A DNA stretch of 64,000 bases. Origin: Haliotis asinina. Lineage: Eukaryota; Mollusca; Gastropoda; Lepetellida; Haliotidae. Shown here piece after piece: positions 41,301 through 56,300 of this stretch (positions within the stretch are counted from its first letter, which is position 1; the number at the start of each line of letters is the position of its first letter). Location: positions 31,641,753 through 31,705,752 of the forward strand of contig NC_090290.1 of assembly GCF_037392515.1 (NCBI RefSeq), read 5' to 3'. The position numbers and the translations under genes are program-made. The notes under the pieces were generated by a model. The model made no database searches. It was not told where the DNA came from and saw only the letters and a program-made list of their open reading frames with translations.

Positions 41301-44300
41301 ATTACATCAATAAAGAGAGGAAACTAGTTAATGTTAGACACATCTATATACAAAATAAAAGCAACGCTACTTTAATGTTGATATCACTTAGACCACTGAA
41401 CATGCCTCAAACCGGTTGCTTTAAAATCTTGTTATTCTGGGAATAACAAACAAGAAACAATGGCAACAATGTGTGCATTTACTTTCACATATTCAAGTTT
41501 GTCTCATCATAGTGTTAAGTAATTATATCAATGGCTATGAGTTTGTGCACATATACACATGTTCAATGGTTTCAAGGGATTAATTGAAAAGATAGATCAC
41601 CATTCACATACTGGTTTGTAAACTGATAATTCAATAGAAAACAACCAGATGAAAACTTCCTCAAGACAAACATAAATAGATGTTCAGGGGCTCCTTTCAC
41701 AAAGCAACTTACACTAAGGTTAACATTAACTCTCATTCTTTAACATTGCACTAGGGTTATCTCAATGACTTACGATCACCTTAGTGCTTTGTGAAAGGAG
41801 GCTCTGGTCACTAATAACAAAATAATAGGCTGAAACAGAATCTGATTATTACAAGAAGAGATGTGAAGATAGGCAACTGAAGCAGAAGAAGCACATTCAA
41901 GGGAGGTAATTCTAGCCACAACACACAAGTGCAAATCTAATAGGGCCAAAAGCTTGCCCCCCTAGTGGTGGACTCATTAACTACCTGGGACCTCTGCCTC
42001 GAGTACTTCCTCTGCCAAGGCGATTGTTTGCTCAAACGCCATGTTAACATCTTCGATAGTATTTATGGAACTTATACTGCTGTGACTGTCTTTCCGAGAA
42101 TGGGTGTGGACTGTATTGGGGAAGGAAGGAAGAAAGATTGAAGGAGTGGAAGAGAGAGAGAGAAATATATCATTGCATATACAAACATAAAAACATCTTC
42201 TTAATATGGTAGGTCAAGTTGTGTTGAACTGTCCTCCAACTGTGTTGTTGTGACCACCTTTACATTTACCATGCAGGAAAACTCCCATAACACAAGATAA
42301 CTATCTGCTAACTGTGTATAACACTTAAAGATGTCTCTAAAATATATTCTGTAACAGTTGTCATCTTTTTCTGTGTCACTCAATCGTGCCAAATATGTGA
42401 TAATTCTGAACACTTGACCAAATACTGACTCCAAGTGTTCAAGAATATGGTGGGGATGTCTTACTGGGTGATTGTGACAACCCACAGATTTTGTAGAAGT
42501 TGGCATAAATTATTGTTGGAGAATAACTTTCTTTAACTGACCTTGAGGCACAAATTCAGATCTCAGATAGTGACTATTCTATAGGACAACCATGGTCAGC
42601 TAACAGTGTTACTGCTGGTGGGACTATTCAAACATCAAGTGATGCAACACAAATTAGGTACATAAAAACTTAAAAAACAAAATTGAATATGAAACACACA
42701 AAAACATTTGTAATACAAGGTATCATGTTGTGACAAGGTAGAAGTTACATTAGCTACTATTCTTTGTTTTATAATTATCTCACTGTATCAAAATCTAGAA
42801 GAGCATGAACATTCATTTACAACAGTTTACAATGTGACACATTTTCAACAATGTCTTGGGATTACTAAATTATTATAATGCTTCTCTTATCTTAAAATTT
42901 GAAGAAAAAATGGAAAGGAGTTCTTGTAAAAGCCTTTTGTGTTTTAAATCACCTGGTTACCCTATACAATAATACAGAGGGTTGTTCAGCAGTACTGATT
43001 GTAGTGACAAGTACTGTTGAGTACTGTTGGGAATATTCGTTAAAATCTCATAACTGCTGACTGATTCAATACAATCAACGAAAATTGGTTGGCGGCATTT
43101 ATGAAATTTTCCCGGTTATTTTTGTTAGTACACAAAAACATAAAGTGAAAATTTTGTTCATATTGCACATCTTTAGAGGATGATTAGTATACCATTAATT
43201 CAAAAGGTGTTCTAGAATTGTTTATTTCAATTATGACTAAAAATGATTGATTGCTAGGTCATCTAGTCACTGCGACTGGTCTACAATTATTTCAAATCAT
43301 CAGGCCACCACTCATGCTGAGTACTGAGGGCTGTTATTGGAAGTATTATTGAGAATTGATGGCTGTTCAGCTGTACTGACTGTAGTAACAAGTATTATTG
43401 AGCATTGATGCCTGTTCAGCTGTACTGACTATAGTAACAAGTATTATTGAGCATTGATGCCTGTCCAGCTGTACTGACTGTAGTAACAAGTATAATTGAG
43501 AATTGATGCCTGTTCAGCTGTACTGACTGAAGTAACAAGTATTATTGAGAATTGATGCCTGTTCAACTGTACTGACTGTAGTAACAAGTATAATTGAGCA
43601 TTGAAGGCTGTTCAGCTGTACTGACTGTAGTAACAAGTATTATTGAGAATTGATGCCTGTTCAGCTGTACTGACTGTAGTAACAAGTATAATTGAGCATT
43701 GATGCCTGTTCAGCTGTACTGACTATAGTAACAAGTATTATTGAGCATTGATGCCTGTCCAGCTGTACTGACTGTAGTAACAAGTATTATTGAGAATTGA
43801 TGCCTGTTCAGCTGTACTGACTGTAGTAACAAGTATTATTGAGCATTGAAGGCTGTTCAGCTGTACTGACTGTAGTAACAAGTATTATTGAGCATTGAAG
43901 GCTGTTCAGCAGAATTCATAGTTCTAGCATGTATTACTGACAATTCTAAACAACAGAAATAATAGCAGACATTAGGAAGGGCACTCACCGGCTACTGGAG
44001 AACTCTTGGCACTGGATGGGCCGAGAGATGCATTATCATGAACCTCTACACCAACATCAACTGTCTCGGCCGTTGGAGTTTTAGGGGGTGGGGGTTCACT
44101 AGGAGGGGGAGGGGCAACAAAGGAACAAGGGCGTGCTGCTTTTGGCTGCTCGATATTTTCAATATCCTCACTGCATATAGAATCATCCTCCACCATCATC
44201 AACAAGCCATCCAATGTCTCATTAATATCCTCGCTGTCATCATCAGTATCCATTTGGCCATCAGGTTTGTCTTCATTAGCAGATGCTGTAGAAAGAATCA

Positions 44301-47300
44301 CATCTGATATGTTCATAAAGGATAGTACTGCTCAACTCTGGACTTGTATATACAACAGTTTCTATTATCATAATAAATCTTCCATTCTACACTCCATTCC
44401 ATTCTACACCATAATTCTGACTACATCAACAGCACACACAAAGAATGCACAAAGTAATAAGAACCATATTTAGGGTTTTCTTAAAACAAATAAATGTCAC
44501 TTCCTTATCTAGAAATTCATCAAGGTGTCATAAATGTGAATCATGTCTAAAAACAGTAACATTAAAACTAACTAATAACATTCTGCCATATATGTGTAAG
44601 TACATGCACTTACTAGACAACAGTATTTGGATTAGGAATACAACAGCATCAGAATGATGCAATGTTGGTGCCCATTTTGTAATGTTTTTCAGGTGATGAG
44701 ATATCTAGGCCAGGATTCAAGTACACAGTTAATTGGGTGGGCTGTACATATGACACAGACTTCACATTTACAATGGACAGATGATGGACAACATGACTCT
44801 GACCCAAATGATGCATTGGTTAAAAGAAACTACCAATGCTCTAAAACAACTGAGTGAGTGTGTGAGTTTAGGTTTACGCTGCACTCTCCAATATTCCAGC
44901 TATATGGTGGTGGTCTGTAAATAATCGAATCTTGGCCAGACAATCCAGTGGTCAACAGCATGAGCATCAATCTGCGCAGTTGATAACCTATCACATGTGT
45001 CAACCAATACAGTGAGTCTGACCACCCGATCACATTAGTCGCCTCTCACGACAAGCAAAATTGGGTTACTGAGAGCCAGAAATCTAACCTGAACCTTTAT
45101 GGGTATCTAAAACAATTGACTGAATTAATACCTATAGAGCCAACACTGGTGTGCAAGCATATCCTCACAGAAAACAGGAAAATATCAATAAATGACCTGT
45201 TATGAAGCCACAGCAAAGATTTGATTAGAGAAATTCATAGATATACCAATACCATAAATATCCCCATTCCTGTTCACACATTGTGCAGACAATATATATG
45301 CTAGATGAGGACTTACATGTTTCCTTTGTCATCTGTTTAGCTTCAGAGGGTGAGGTACTTAGGGTGTGGTCCTGAGAAGCTTCAGGGGTGTGACTAGGAG
45401 GGGTAGATAGGGTGGGGGGAGGAGGTTCAGCAGCTGGGGAAAGAGGTACATATGTTTGTTGTATATGTCTTTCATTGTGTTGAAGGCATACATAATATGT
45501 ATTGTCAATAAAATCAGTAATATTCATCTGTTGGAGACATCAGTGTGATATGCTCATATGCTTCATGACATACCAGGTGCATCAAGCATGGACACATATG
45601 GACACTGAGATCACTTGACACCTGTGCAAGGATAATGAACAGAGATTACTGACCCTGTGCAAAACTATAGTTTGGGATAAAAACTGTATTGTGTGAGTAA
45701 TGCTTCTCTTCTATTTCTAATAACAACACAAATGGTTAACATTGTCTAAACATTCTTACAATATTACATATGATATATAACACATGTTATAAATGCCTTC
45801 AACATTTTGGGAGTATGTTTATATCAATAACAAACCCATACATTACAATAACCATAAATCACAATATTGGTGTGATTAGTGCGTCTATTTACCTGCAGCT
45901 TTTTTTGTAATCTAAACTCAAATAGTAGTCCAAAATATATTAAAATACCAAACCAAGCCAGCAGTGACTGCAACAGTTGAATAACTTTAGTGCTTAAGGT
46001 CTGACTTAATCAAAACTGGCAGACCAAGATTAAGTGAAAGCGTCAACAACTCTGTAACAGGGCTTGAAACAGATTCCGATTGTACGACAAAATTTTCACT
46101 ATCATTTTGGTGCCAAGTCAAACTTCATTTGGTGTCTGCACACGAAGCAGACCTTTGGGTTTCGAACTATGCACATGAAGCAGACCTTATGTTTCCTTTG
46201 ATGTTCACTAATCTGTTTTTTTAACTGATTGGTGTTTGTTTAAGGGCTTAATTATGAGATGCCCTAAATAGCTAAACATTTCCCTGAATAGTGTTTAGTT
46301 AGTTTTCAGGATTAATTCTGGACTTTATTCAAAATAAAAGTGCCAACAAGCCCGATGATGCCTGATGCACCAGCCCTGCAGACTATGTGACCAGCCAGTG
46401 GATAGAGGGGGATCTCCATACCCACCAGTGGAACCACGACACCACAGGACCACGAACCAACAATCATTTTGACGCTTATCATAGTCGTCTTAACAAGATT
46501 GTGAAGAAGGCCGATCCCAACATCTTTGAGGCAATCACCTTCATAAAGTCAATTCAGAAGAAGAAGTATGTGAAGATGGAGGAGACACTCTAGAACCTGA
46601 AGCAACGCCTCCGTAACAACGAAATTACACAAATGGACTATGCAGATTCTGCATTTTTGCAACTTGAAATTGTGCTGAATTGTGTAAAAATGTATGATGA
46701 ATGATGAACTAATGCAAATGTAATGTAAATAAACACATTTATCAGATTTGAATTCCTTATATTGAGGCAGACCTAAGGCTTAATGACCTGATTATCTGGA
46801 TTAGCAGGCAGGAAACACATACTTAAAATTGGCTTAACACTTCTGGTGAAATTCACACGAAGCAGACCTTTTTTTCACTACTTCTACCCAGAAGGTCTGC
46901 TTCATGTGCATGAACCCTTCATTTACCTCAGATTTAACTTTACAAGGCTTATAATGTCAGCTTGGCTATTTGATTACTGTGTCTACACCTTAGTTCAATG
47001 GAAGATAAAGCCTTCAGATGCAAACAAGTTCATATATCCTTGAGAACATTTCTCAGACACCACACAACTTATTGCTGCCTGAATGACATGTTCCCGAACA
47101 GCCCTGTTTTGGATTCTCATCATGTAGCATGTGATTTCAGCTCTTTCATGCAGACAAATCATTTACATACTTTCCATGACTGTTTTGAATTTCCTTCTCA
47201 TGTGAATTGACATAATGTATCTCTATGATGAAATAATTTTCAAACAAAAAAATAATCAGCATCAGTTTTTTACATGTTAACATGTTAAATCTTGAATACA

Positions 47301-50300
47301 GCCAAGCAAACACCAACTTCACAAAAAAAACAGCACTAAGAAAAGCAATGATGCAGAAAAGATCTGATCTCAAGAAAATTCAGAAAAAAGCGATAATCAC
47401 TCAACTAACACTATAAAATATTAAAACAGTATTGCTGATTGTAAGGTCAAGTGAAGAATATCAAAGATATATCCACTGGTCTCAAGTGCTAACAATGACT
47501 CTTTCAGCAGCCTATTAAGTGAGAAGGACAGAGGATTAATAGGACCTACCTTGGGGTGGTGCCGGAGCTCTCTTCTTCTTTGTAGATGGTGGTGGTGGCC
47601 TGTTAGACTTTTCCTTTCTTTCTAGAGAATGTGATCTCTGAACTTGCTTTTTAGCCATCCTGTTAAGCGGCAATGTCTGACTATCGCCGATGGCCCTGTC
47701 AGGGTATTTTGGGGAACTGTGGATAGGGGAATGTTCATTTATACCACTGTCACCATTCGTGTTATCAGCACTTTCAATGGATGTAGTGTCTATGCTTGTT
47801 TTGAAATTTGTTGAAACCCGATTTGCCTCAGGGGACTCTGCTCCGCTCAGTGTCAGTTCATGATATCCACTTGAATCAGAGCTGTTGCGGGAATGAAGTC
47901 TCTGTGTCACATGGTCAGGGGTAACCCTGGAAACTGCTTCTCTCTTCTCATGCACAACAACAGAGGTTTTGTCCTTCACAGAAATCTCAACTGTTTCTGG
48001 CACAGCTTGTTTCTGTTGCTGAGGGGGTGGAGGTGCTGGACGTTTCTTTTTTGTGGCTGTTTTGAGAGGAAGAGTGTTTTCTTTGCCCTGTGAAGATGAT
48101 GCTCCATCATTAACCTTCAACTCTTTGGCTGTAACAAACATCGACTTAGGCCGCACCTGCAAGTTGGCTGCATCTGATTCTCGACGTTCTGGAGGTGGGG
48201 TCATGTTCTGTCGTGCTCTGGCCACTGACATTTGATTGCTTGTTGTCGAGCTAGTTTCCATGTCCTGGTATCTTGTCTCATGCTGCAAAACACCAATTAT
48301 CCTATTGAAGATTACATTTCTAATACCATTTGAAGCACACTAATGCATACCATTTTAAAAGAAGTGTCTCTCTCAAAACTAATGATCCCGGTCCAGGGAA
48401 TGATGATCTCAACCCCCCTGTTTCCAAGTCTTTAAGACAAGTATGAGGTACTGGAAACCTGTAATTCCTCATCATAAACCTACTTAGCATAATGTCAGTG
48501 GAGACCATTTTCATTTGAAACAGGTTCTACAGTTGAATTGTATATAGAGAGTCCTTTAATACATATCCGCTGTTGATGTTTGACTGGACAAAGTCACAGT
48601 TTGTTTTATTGTAAATGAACCTGAAACCCTGCATATTAATGTTTCCTTCTGAGTCAGGAAAGTTGACAGAAAGTGTTCAGTTTAACAAGTTATGACTTCA
48701 GTTGTCAGCATGCAGCATGTGGTTTTTCTCACAGAAAAAATGTCAGCAATGATACAGAACAGAAACACACGTGAAAACACAAGTTATCTCCCTTTCCACA
48801 TAAAATACATTTCAGAAAATGCATTGGAGTCACAAGATTTCATGTCTATGTTTATTATATGTATGAAGAAGATTTATACAAACCAGTTTAAATTTGTTAT
48901 CCTTTCTCTTGAGGAATGAAAGGAAACCCTTTTTCTTCTTTGGCTCTGATGCCCCCGGCATGTAGGAAGGAACTGAGTCTTTAGGTAGAGTTAAAGACTC
49001 ACTACGAGAGAGATCTGGCATCGATCGTGCTGAGTCAGCAACTAAACCTAAAAATAAGATCATTGAACCGATGAATAGATTTGTTAACTCAAAATAGATA
49101 CATTACGTCGCAGAAGGAATTCTTATTGCCTTTATATGTTTTAAGTTAATGAGCATGCTCTGAAACTAAATTTACTAACTATACTATAAAACTACCTTAA
49201 ATTTATTTTCAGTTACAATTAATTAATTAATTGTGAAAAGGTACAGATGCATAAACACCATTTAAAAAGGTGACAATACATTGAAATTATTCAAACATGA
49301 CAGTGGTTCACATCATTTAACAAAGTGTCAATGCATTAACATCTTTCATCAAAGTCATAAGGTCTGTGGGCATAAACGTCATTTATCAATGTCAGAATGT
49401 AATTGTGCTACACAACTCATTTGCAAGTTATCATTGCATTAACATCACATGACAAATTTACATTGCATCAATACAAAATACAAGGTTAAAATATCGTAAA
49501 AAAATTAAGAATCTTAGTTTAGAAACCATTGCGCCTTTTTCTCATTCATTATGCAATATGTAAACTGACTCAAAGTCATTCCTAATTTCCATTTGGGTTA
49601 CTTCATGCTAATAACAATGAGTTAAGTTTGACTGTGGAGACATGCCGAGTCAATACAAAACCAGCACACATCTTTAAACTAATTTCAGAAGCATACCAAA
49701 CATTCTTATTTGTTGTCATATTCAGAGATAATATCTGCTGCCCTGGCACATTCCTCAGGATTTATTGCTGAGAACTAGGACACTACCTGCCCCCTGGGTA
49801 TGTGGCAGCAGTTACTGAGCTCTTACCATTGGTGGATTGTTTAAAGGCAGCTAATGTAACTACATATGGCAGAACACTTATACGATCATTTCAGGGCTTC
49901 ACAATTTAGAATGTACCCATCAGTTACCTCAAGACATATGACTGGAAACGCCCTTCACATATTTAACAGGCCATTTTATCAAGACAACTTTTAAATTAAG
50001 TCCTCGTAAAAACTGAAAGCACATTTTTATGCACTATCTAATAAATAATTTAGGTGCTGAAGGTAATGGTGATTTGTCAAAGCACTGAAACCTGATTGTT
50101 CATTCTACACGCATCCACAATGGAACAGTCCATACAAAAATGTTCACCTGAAGTTCTGTGTTTAATGTCAACGTGGTTTCTGCTGTATTGTCAATGATGT
50201 ATTGCAAATACAATGTTTGACAAGGTTTACACATCAGTCAGCAATGTTCCAACTATGAAACATGGCCAGAAGCAAGCACTGCCATGAAAGTGTGGATAAC

Positions 50301-53300
50301 CAATGTCACTTGAGGTCTTTTTTTTTAACCTTGACAACTCCCAAGAAATCCAATGCTTCTTTAAATACCAGAGAAACAGTCTCAGTCTTGTCTTAAGATG
50401 TCCAATGTAATAAAAAACATGACAGGAGATATTCATTTAGCATTTCAATCCAGTCTATGTATGCTTAGTTTCAGTATTATTTGTTTCCTTCCTCTACTGA
50501 GTCTAACAAACCCCACTAGCAGGTGGTGTCAGTTAACCTTTGAGTGACCTGTCAAATGTCCAATCAAACGTGAAATGGCAGAACGGATTTACCCAATTGG
50601 ACAACGACTACTGTTTAGGGTTTGGTGGGACTTACAAAATTCCCCAGTCACTGACAATGATCCCACAACAAACAAAAATCTGCATAAAACACAGGTACAG
50701 TGGAAGCTGTCTAATTTGGACACGACTGGGGCCGACTTTTGTGTCGGAATTATGATTAGTCTGAATTGGACTGGTGTGAGTCAAGAGTTAGCTCCCTTGA
50801 CCAGTAGACACGCATGCACAGTACTGTTATGATGAAAGACACAATTAAATGAATAAATGAACAAATGAACAAGTAAACATGTACTGTATAGAGTAATTTA
50901 TTAATTCAGTGGTTTGATTGACAGCATGGCTATGCTTTACCTGCGGAAATAGTCCCTCAGGTCACTTTGTTTGCGTTGTGCAAACCGCCGATTCAGTACA
51001 AAGTTTTGCGTCACAGTTACTAATGACATAACACTTCTGCTTCACTGCCAGTGTTGTTTTTTGTCTCCGTTGTCTCCGTTGACATTCGTCTTGAGCTGCT
51101 TGCTGTAAAACTCCCGTCTTGTTAGAATGTCCGAGACAGTCTGTTTGCTTATTTTATACTTTTTTGCAAGGTCCTTCTGCTTCACCACTGGTAGCCTCTC
51201 AGCATTGTCGATCAACTTGATCTTGTCAGTCAAGGTAAGGGCTGCATTTGGACATCTCCGCTTTGGTGATGGTTCAGCAATTTTGTCACTGATGAGAAAT
51301 TACTGGAGTATCGTCTTTTTATAGCAAAATTGCATACGATTCAAATAACACTGAGTGAGTCGTGTCAGCTTGCTGAACTGCTTTGTTAATTCCTTTTGTT
51401 AATTGGTTATCATCACACCTGATAATCCGTTTGAAGTCGGTAATCGGCTAACTACAAAGCACTTCTGCCTCAGGCAGTCCTGCTAGACCGAGTTAATTAG
51501 CGATGTTTTCATAGTAAATTACCTTGAAGGGCGGAGATTTCAGTGTGAAACCTGAGTTACATGAAGTCCAAATTAGTTACCCTATATGTAATGATAACTT
51601 AGCTAACTTCTGCCAGGACGAACAATTCGGTCCAAATTATATAGAAAACCGAGTTACTTAGGGTCTGAGTAAGACAGCTTCCACTATATTTGACTTGCAG
51701 TATATATGCTTTGGGCTTTCCAATGATATGGTTACCATTAGCCACGCTCCATGTGCATCACCCAAAAGCAGTTGTATGAAAGTAGCATTTGGAATCGTTT
51801 GGGTACAAACCTTTTCAAGGTAAAAGTTCAAAAGGTAGGCATGAAAATCTACTTTTACCATTTGGTAAGCTGTGTTCTGATTGGTCAGTCTCTGTTACCT
51901 GATACGGCCTCCTACAAGGGTTTGTTAGACTCATTACAGGAGTGTAACGAATAATAATGAAACTAAGTTTAATTAGACTGCATTTCATAAACAGCTCCAG
52001 GATTGACATAGTTTCCTTCATCTTTCAGTATATGTCTACTCCTTTGGTGTCAGTATATTTTGAGTGTCATTATACTATTTGATTTGTATTTGGAACTCTA
52101 CATAAATCAGATTAAGATGATTCATTGCTGATATTTTACAAAGATATGCAGCTTATCTGTACCTCTGCTTATTATTCCTGCCACTTTAGGTGTTATGGCC
52201 ACACCTGCAATCAGGACCATTACTCAATACTGACAAGTTCCAAGATAAGGGTAAAACTTGAAGTACAAACAATACAGACAGGGAATTATGACTAGATTCA
52301 CTCACCCAAAGGAATGAGATTGATTTCATTGCTCTTGAGGTCACCCACAGTTATGACTCTTAGGTCAAGGCTGACATGAGGATTCGTGGGGTGTTGGAAA
52401 GTGAAGCGTTTTGGATCAAGATGTTTCTCTTTGCAGACATGAGCATACAGCTGTCCCAAGTTTGTTTCAGGGCTAATCCGAGTCACCATTTTCTGGTTGC
52501 GAGGAAGGTTGATGGTGAACCGATGGGTGGTCTACAAAAAAGACAGACAAATGGTAAGTATCTTTCATGGACTCTCACCAGCTGTATTGAGTGTCTGCTT
52601 GAATCTTACCAAACTGTGTTGTGTGTCTGCATGAATCTCACACAGCTGTATTGTACACTTGCATGAATCTCACAAAGCTGTATTGTACATCTGGATGAAT
52701 CTCACAAAGTGGTATTGTACATTTGCATGAATCTCACAAGCTGTATTGTACATCTGGATGAATCTCACAAAGCCGTATTGTATATTTGCATGATTCTCAC
52801 AAAGCTGTATTGTATGTCTACATGAATCTCGTGAAAGTGTACTGTGTCTATGTGTGCATCCCATGAAACTTTGATCTCAATAATTGATCTCACAAGGCCA
52901 TTGTATGCAAGCATTAATGTAAACAGGTCATATTGTTTGCAGGCATAAATTTAATCAGGCCATATTAGTATGCAAACATGCATGTCACCAAGCTATGTTG
53001 TGTGCAAGCATGAATGTCATCAAGCCATGTTGTGTGCAAGCATTAACCTCACGAAACCATGTTATGTGTCTGCATCAATATGACCAGGCCATGTTCAGCA
53101 GCAAGGATGCAGCGTGTACTGAGACAAAGAAACATGTCAAAGATTGTCATGACAGCAGAATAATTTATCGACATTAATTAGCATTCTGGGAGTTCAGAAA
53201 ATAGGGAAAGACTTACACAATCAGCTATCTGTTGATCATGCTCGCTCCAGTGGCAGTGAATGTCAAACAAACATTGATCACACTTTCATTCAAAACACTT

Positions 53301-56300
53301 CAGTATGCAATATAATGGATATAAATCACCAAGTCCTGCTACAAGATACAGCCAGTATAACATCCCCAGTTACATACAAAGCAGTTCAAATGAGAATATC
53401 TGCTTGTCCTCTTTGGTATGTTCACCATGCCTCCCGTCTCACTGTTGACCAAGCATGCAAGTTATTCAATGAATATAGGTCACCAAGTCTCCCTAAGTAA
53501 CACAAGTACACAAATGGAGTCTGTGTATCATTCAACTTGTGTCTGCCAGCTGTTGATTACCAATGAAACAATAGGCAGGTAATGTGTCACTGGTTTGTCA
53601 TTGCCATTTACATACAATGACAAAGAAAGTCAGGATATGTGGAATTAATGGGGCCTGTCCTTGCAATGGCAGCATAAACTGACATGAGTGTATAATCAGC
53701 TCTTGCAGATACACATGCTTAATGGCTAAGTGGTGTTCTTAAAGGGGTGTTAACATTTTTACTTTTTATATGATAATCATCTGGGATTTATGCAGTTCTA
53801 TGGAACAGTATAATGTTAATCAATGGGTCTGAATGCAGATGGTAAGTTTTAATAGTACTGGCAAACTTTGAATTGTGTGGTCAAATATCATAGTCAAGGA
53901 AACAATTGAGATATGAGTGAGGGCATGGTTGTCCCAGGTACAGTAACAGCAACATACTGTGTGAGTAAGTGACTTATTTTAACTTATGCCACTTTTAGCA
54001 ATATTCCAGCAACATCATGGTGGGGGATACAGGAAATGGGATTCACACACTGTAGCAATGTTGGGAATCAAACCCAGGTATTCAGCATGACAAGTGAATG
54101 CTTTAACCACTAGGCTACATCACCTCATTCAGAAATAGCAAGTGGAGAAATAGTCGCGGTGGCTGAGTGGGCTAAACGGCTGACTTTGTGTGCTGGCGAT
54201 TAGGTGCCTGACTCTGAGGGTGCATGTTCGAATCCCGGATGGAACTCAACCAAAAAAGTACTAGAATTGTACTTTACCAAGGAAGTGAAATCCCAAATAT
54301 GTCATATGTTTCACATACTGTACCCATGGGAGCAATCAAAATGGTTTGTTGGCATGACAAGCGAACAATTTAACCATCAGGCTAATTAACCATTAGGCAA
54401 AGGACCACACGTCACCTCTGGTCGTGTGTGGTCCTGTGAATACAGCTCAGGTCACAATCAGATGAAATTAGGCAATGATGGGTGCAGACAGTGCTTGGAT
54501 GGGTGAGTGGAAGCTTGACTCCGTAGAGTTTCTATGATTCAGTCTTGCCCCACAACGAAGCCCATGACACATGTGGTCTCACCTTGAGCAAGTGAGTGTG
54601 TTCAATACTGCCTCTGTTTATCCAGCAGAAAATGGGTACCCAGTGGGCTAAGTCATGTGACTATAACCTTCTAGCATCTAATAGGCAGCTTCGGTTATCC
54701 GGGGTAATAACATGCCTACTTTGATTGTTAGAGCAAAGAGCATTCTCCTCGTGAATGGAGTTTGGTGCAATATAAATGCACTTAATATTACCATAACACC
54801 CCCATATTGATGAACGAATATGTCTATTGCTCATTTACTTAAAACACTTATGACTGAGAGCCTAAGGGTGTGGCAAACAATTTTATCAACTGCTCCTGAG
54901 ATATATGATAGTTGGGTTAGGGTTCCTTCTCTCAGCAGAAGACAGAAGTAATATTATATGCTCTGTACGGCTCTTGGGAATTACAGTTTCCTCTAATAAC
55001 TCAAAGTTACATCGGTTGCCAGTGATAGTTTTCATTTGTACATACTTTCAGTCTTTCATTTACATGCTGGCATAAGATCTTGAGAGTTGTGGGTTCTGAT
55101 TCTGAATTACTACCTGCAAATTGCAGGTAAATATTAACATCCATGCATCATTCAGAACTGGTAATGCTGTCTGGCGGTTCTTAATATTTGCACTTGACTG
55201 TGGAGTTGCTGTGACAATGTGGCCAACTTCAGCTAACATTCCTACACTCTCCAGTATACTGAATATATTCATGGTAAATGTGAGCGGCTTTAAACAATCT
55301 GTCTTGTAAAAAGGTCTCTTGTTCACCGCTGGGCAGAGACACATTTCTGAGGGTAACATTATGATACAGATATTCCAAATTTCAAAATTTATGCTGAACG
55401 TAGTCTTGAGGCATTGTCACAAAATCTATAGATGGCCATGGAAAATAAATTCGAACTATTGTTTTTACCATTTCCTTTATGGACTGAATATTATCATTAC
55501 ACTCTCTATGGACTGATGACATATTTTTCTTTGGGAAAGATACACCGTAAATCCTCATCATTGATTGCTTAATTTCATAGTGTCAATCATGAAGTGCTAA
55601 CCTGCAAGGAACAAGTTGAATACAAATACAAATTGTAAGCATCACTAACCATTTGCAGACATAGTAAGTTTCATGAAGTCAAAATTCTTAATATAAAAAC
55701 TTTGAGAAGAAGCTCTTCACATTATCAGGTTTTCATTAAGTTTTAGTACCAGAAACTACAGAGAAAATATATAAAGAATTTTATTGGTAGAGATGTAATC
55801 ACCAGATAAAATGAATCAACATACATCTTCTGTGTTGATAAGAACTAGGTCAAAAGTAGATTAGTTTGATGTCAAAGTCTGCACCGAACAAACCCAAATC
55901 TCTCAGCCACAGATTCCAGTCTTTGTGTTGTACAATGGGCTTTCCATACACATGGGCTTTCTTTTCAGGGCCATATCTGTCACACAATGTGAGGAATGCC
56001 AACAGCTATAAACTGCTGCACTGTATATATACTTGAGCTTGATTAATTGCATTGCCGCTCCAGATGAATGTAAAGGAAAGAATGATAGACAATGACGAGG
56101 AGGACAGTATTTTGACAGGAGTTTGTGAAACATGTTTTGTATAAACAAAGTGAGTAAGTGAGTGAGTGAGTTAGTGAGTGGGGTTTTATGCTACTTTCAG
56201 CAACATTCCAGCAATATCATGGCAGGGCAGGGCAGACCAGAAATGGGCTTCACAAATTGTATCCATGTGAGGAGTTGAGTCTTCGGTGGAGAGAGGGTCT

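Noticed and set aside
46387..46593. Host gene encoding a small protein
   Set aside because: The sequence signature and the flanking inverted repeats mark it as a transposase fragment.
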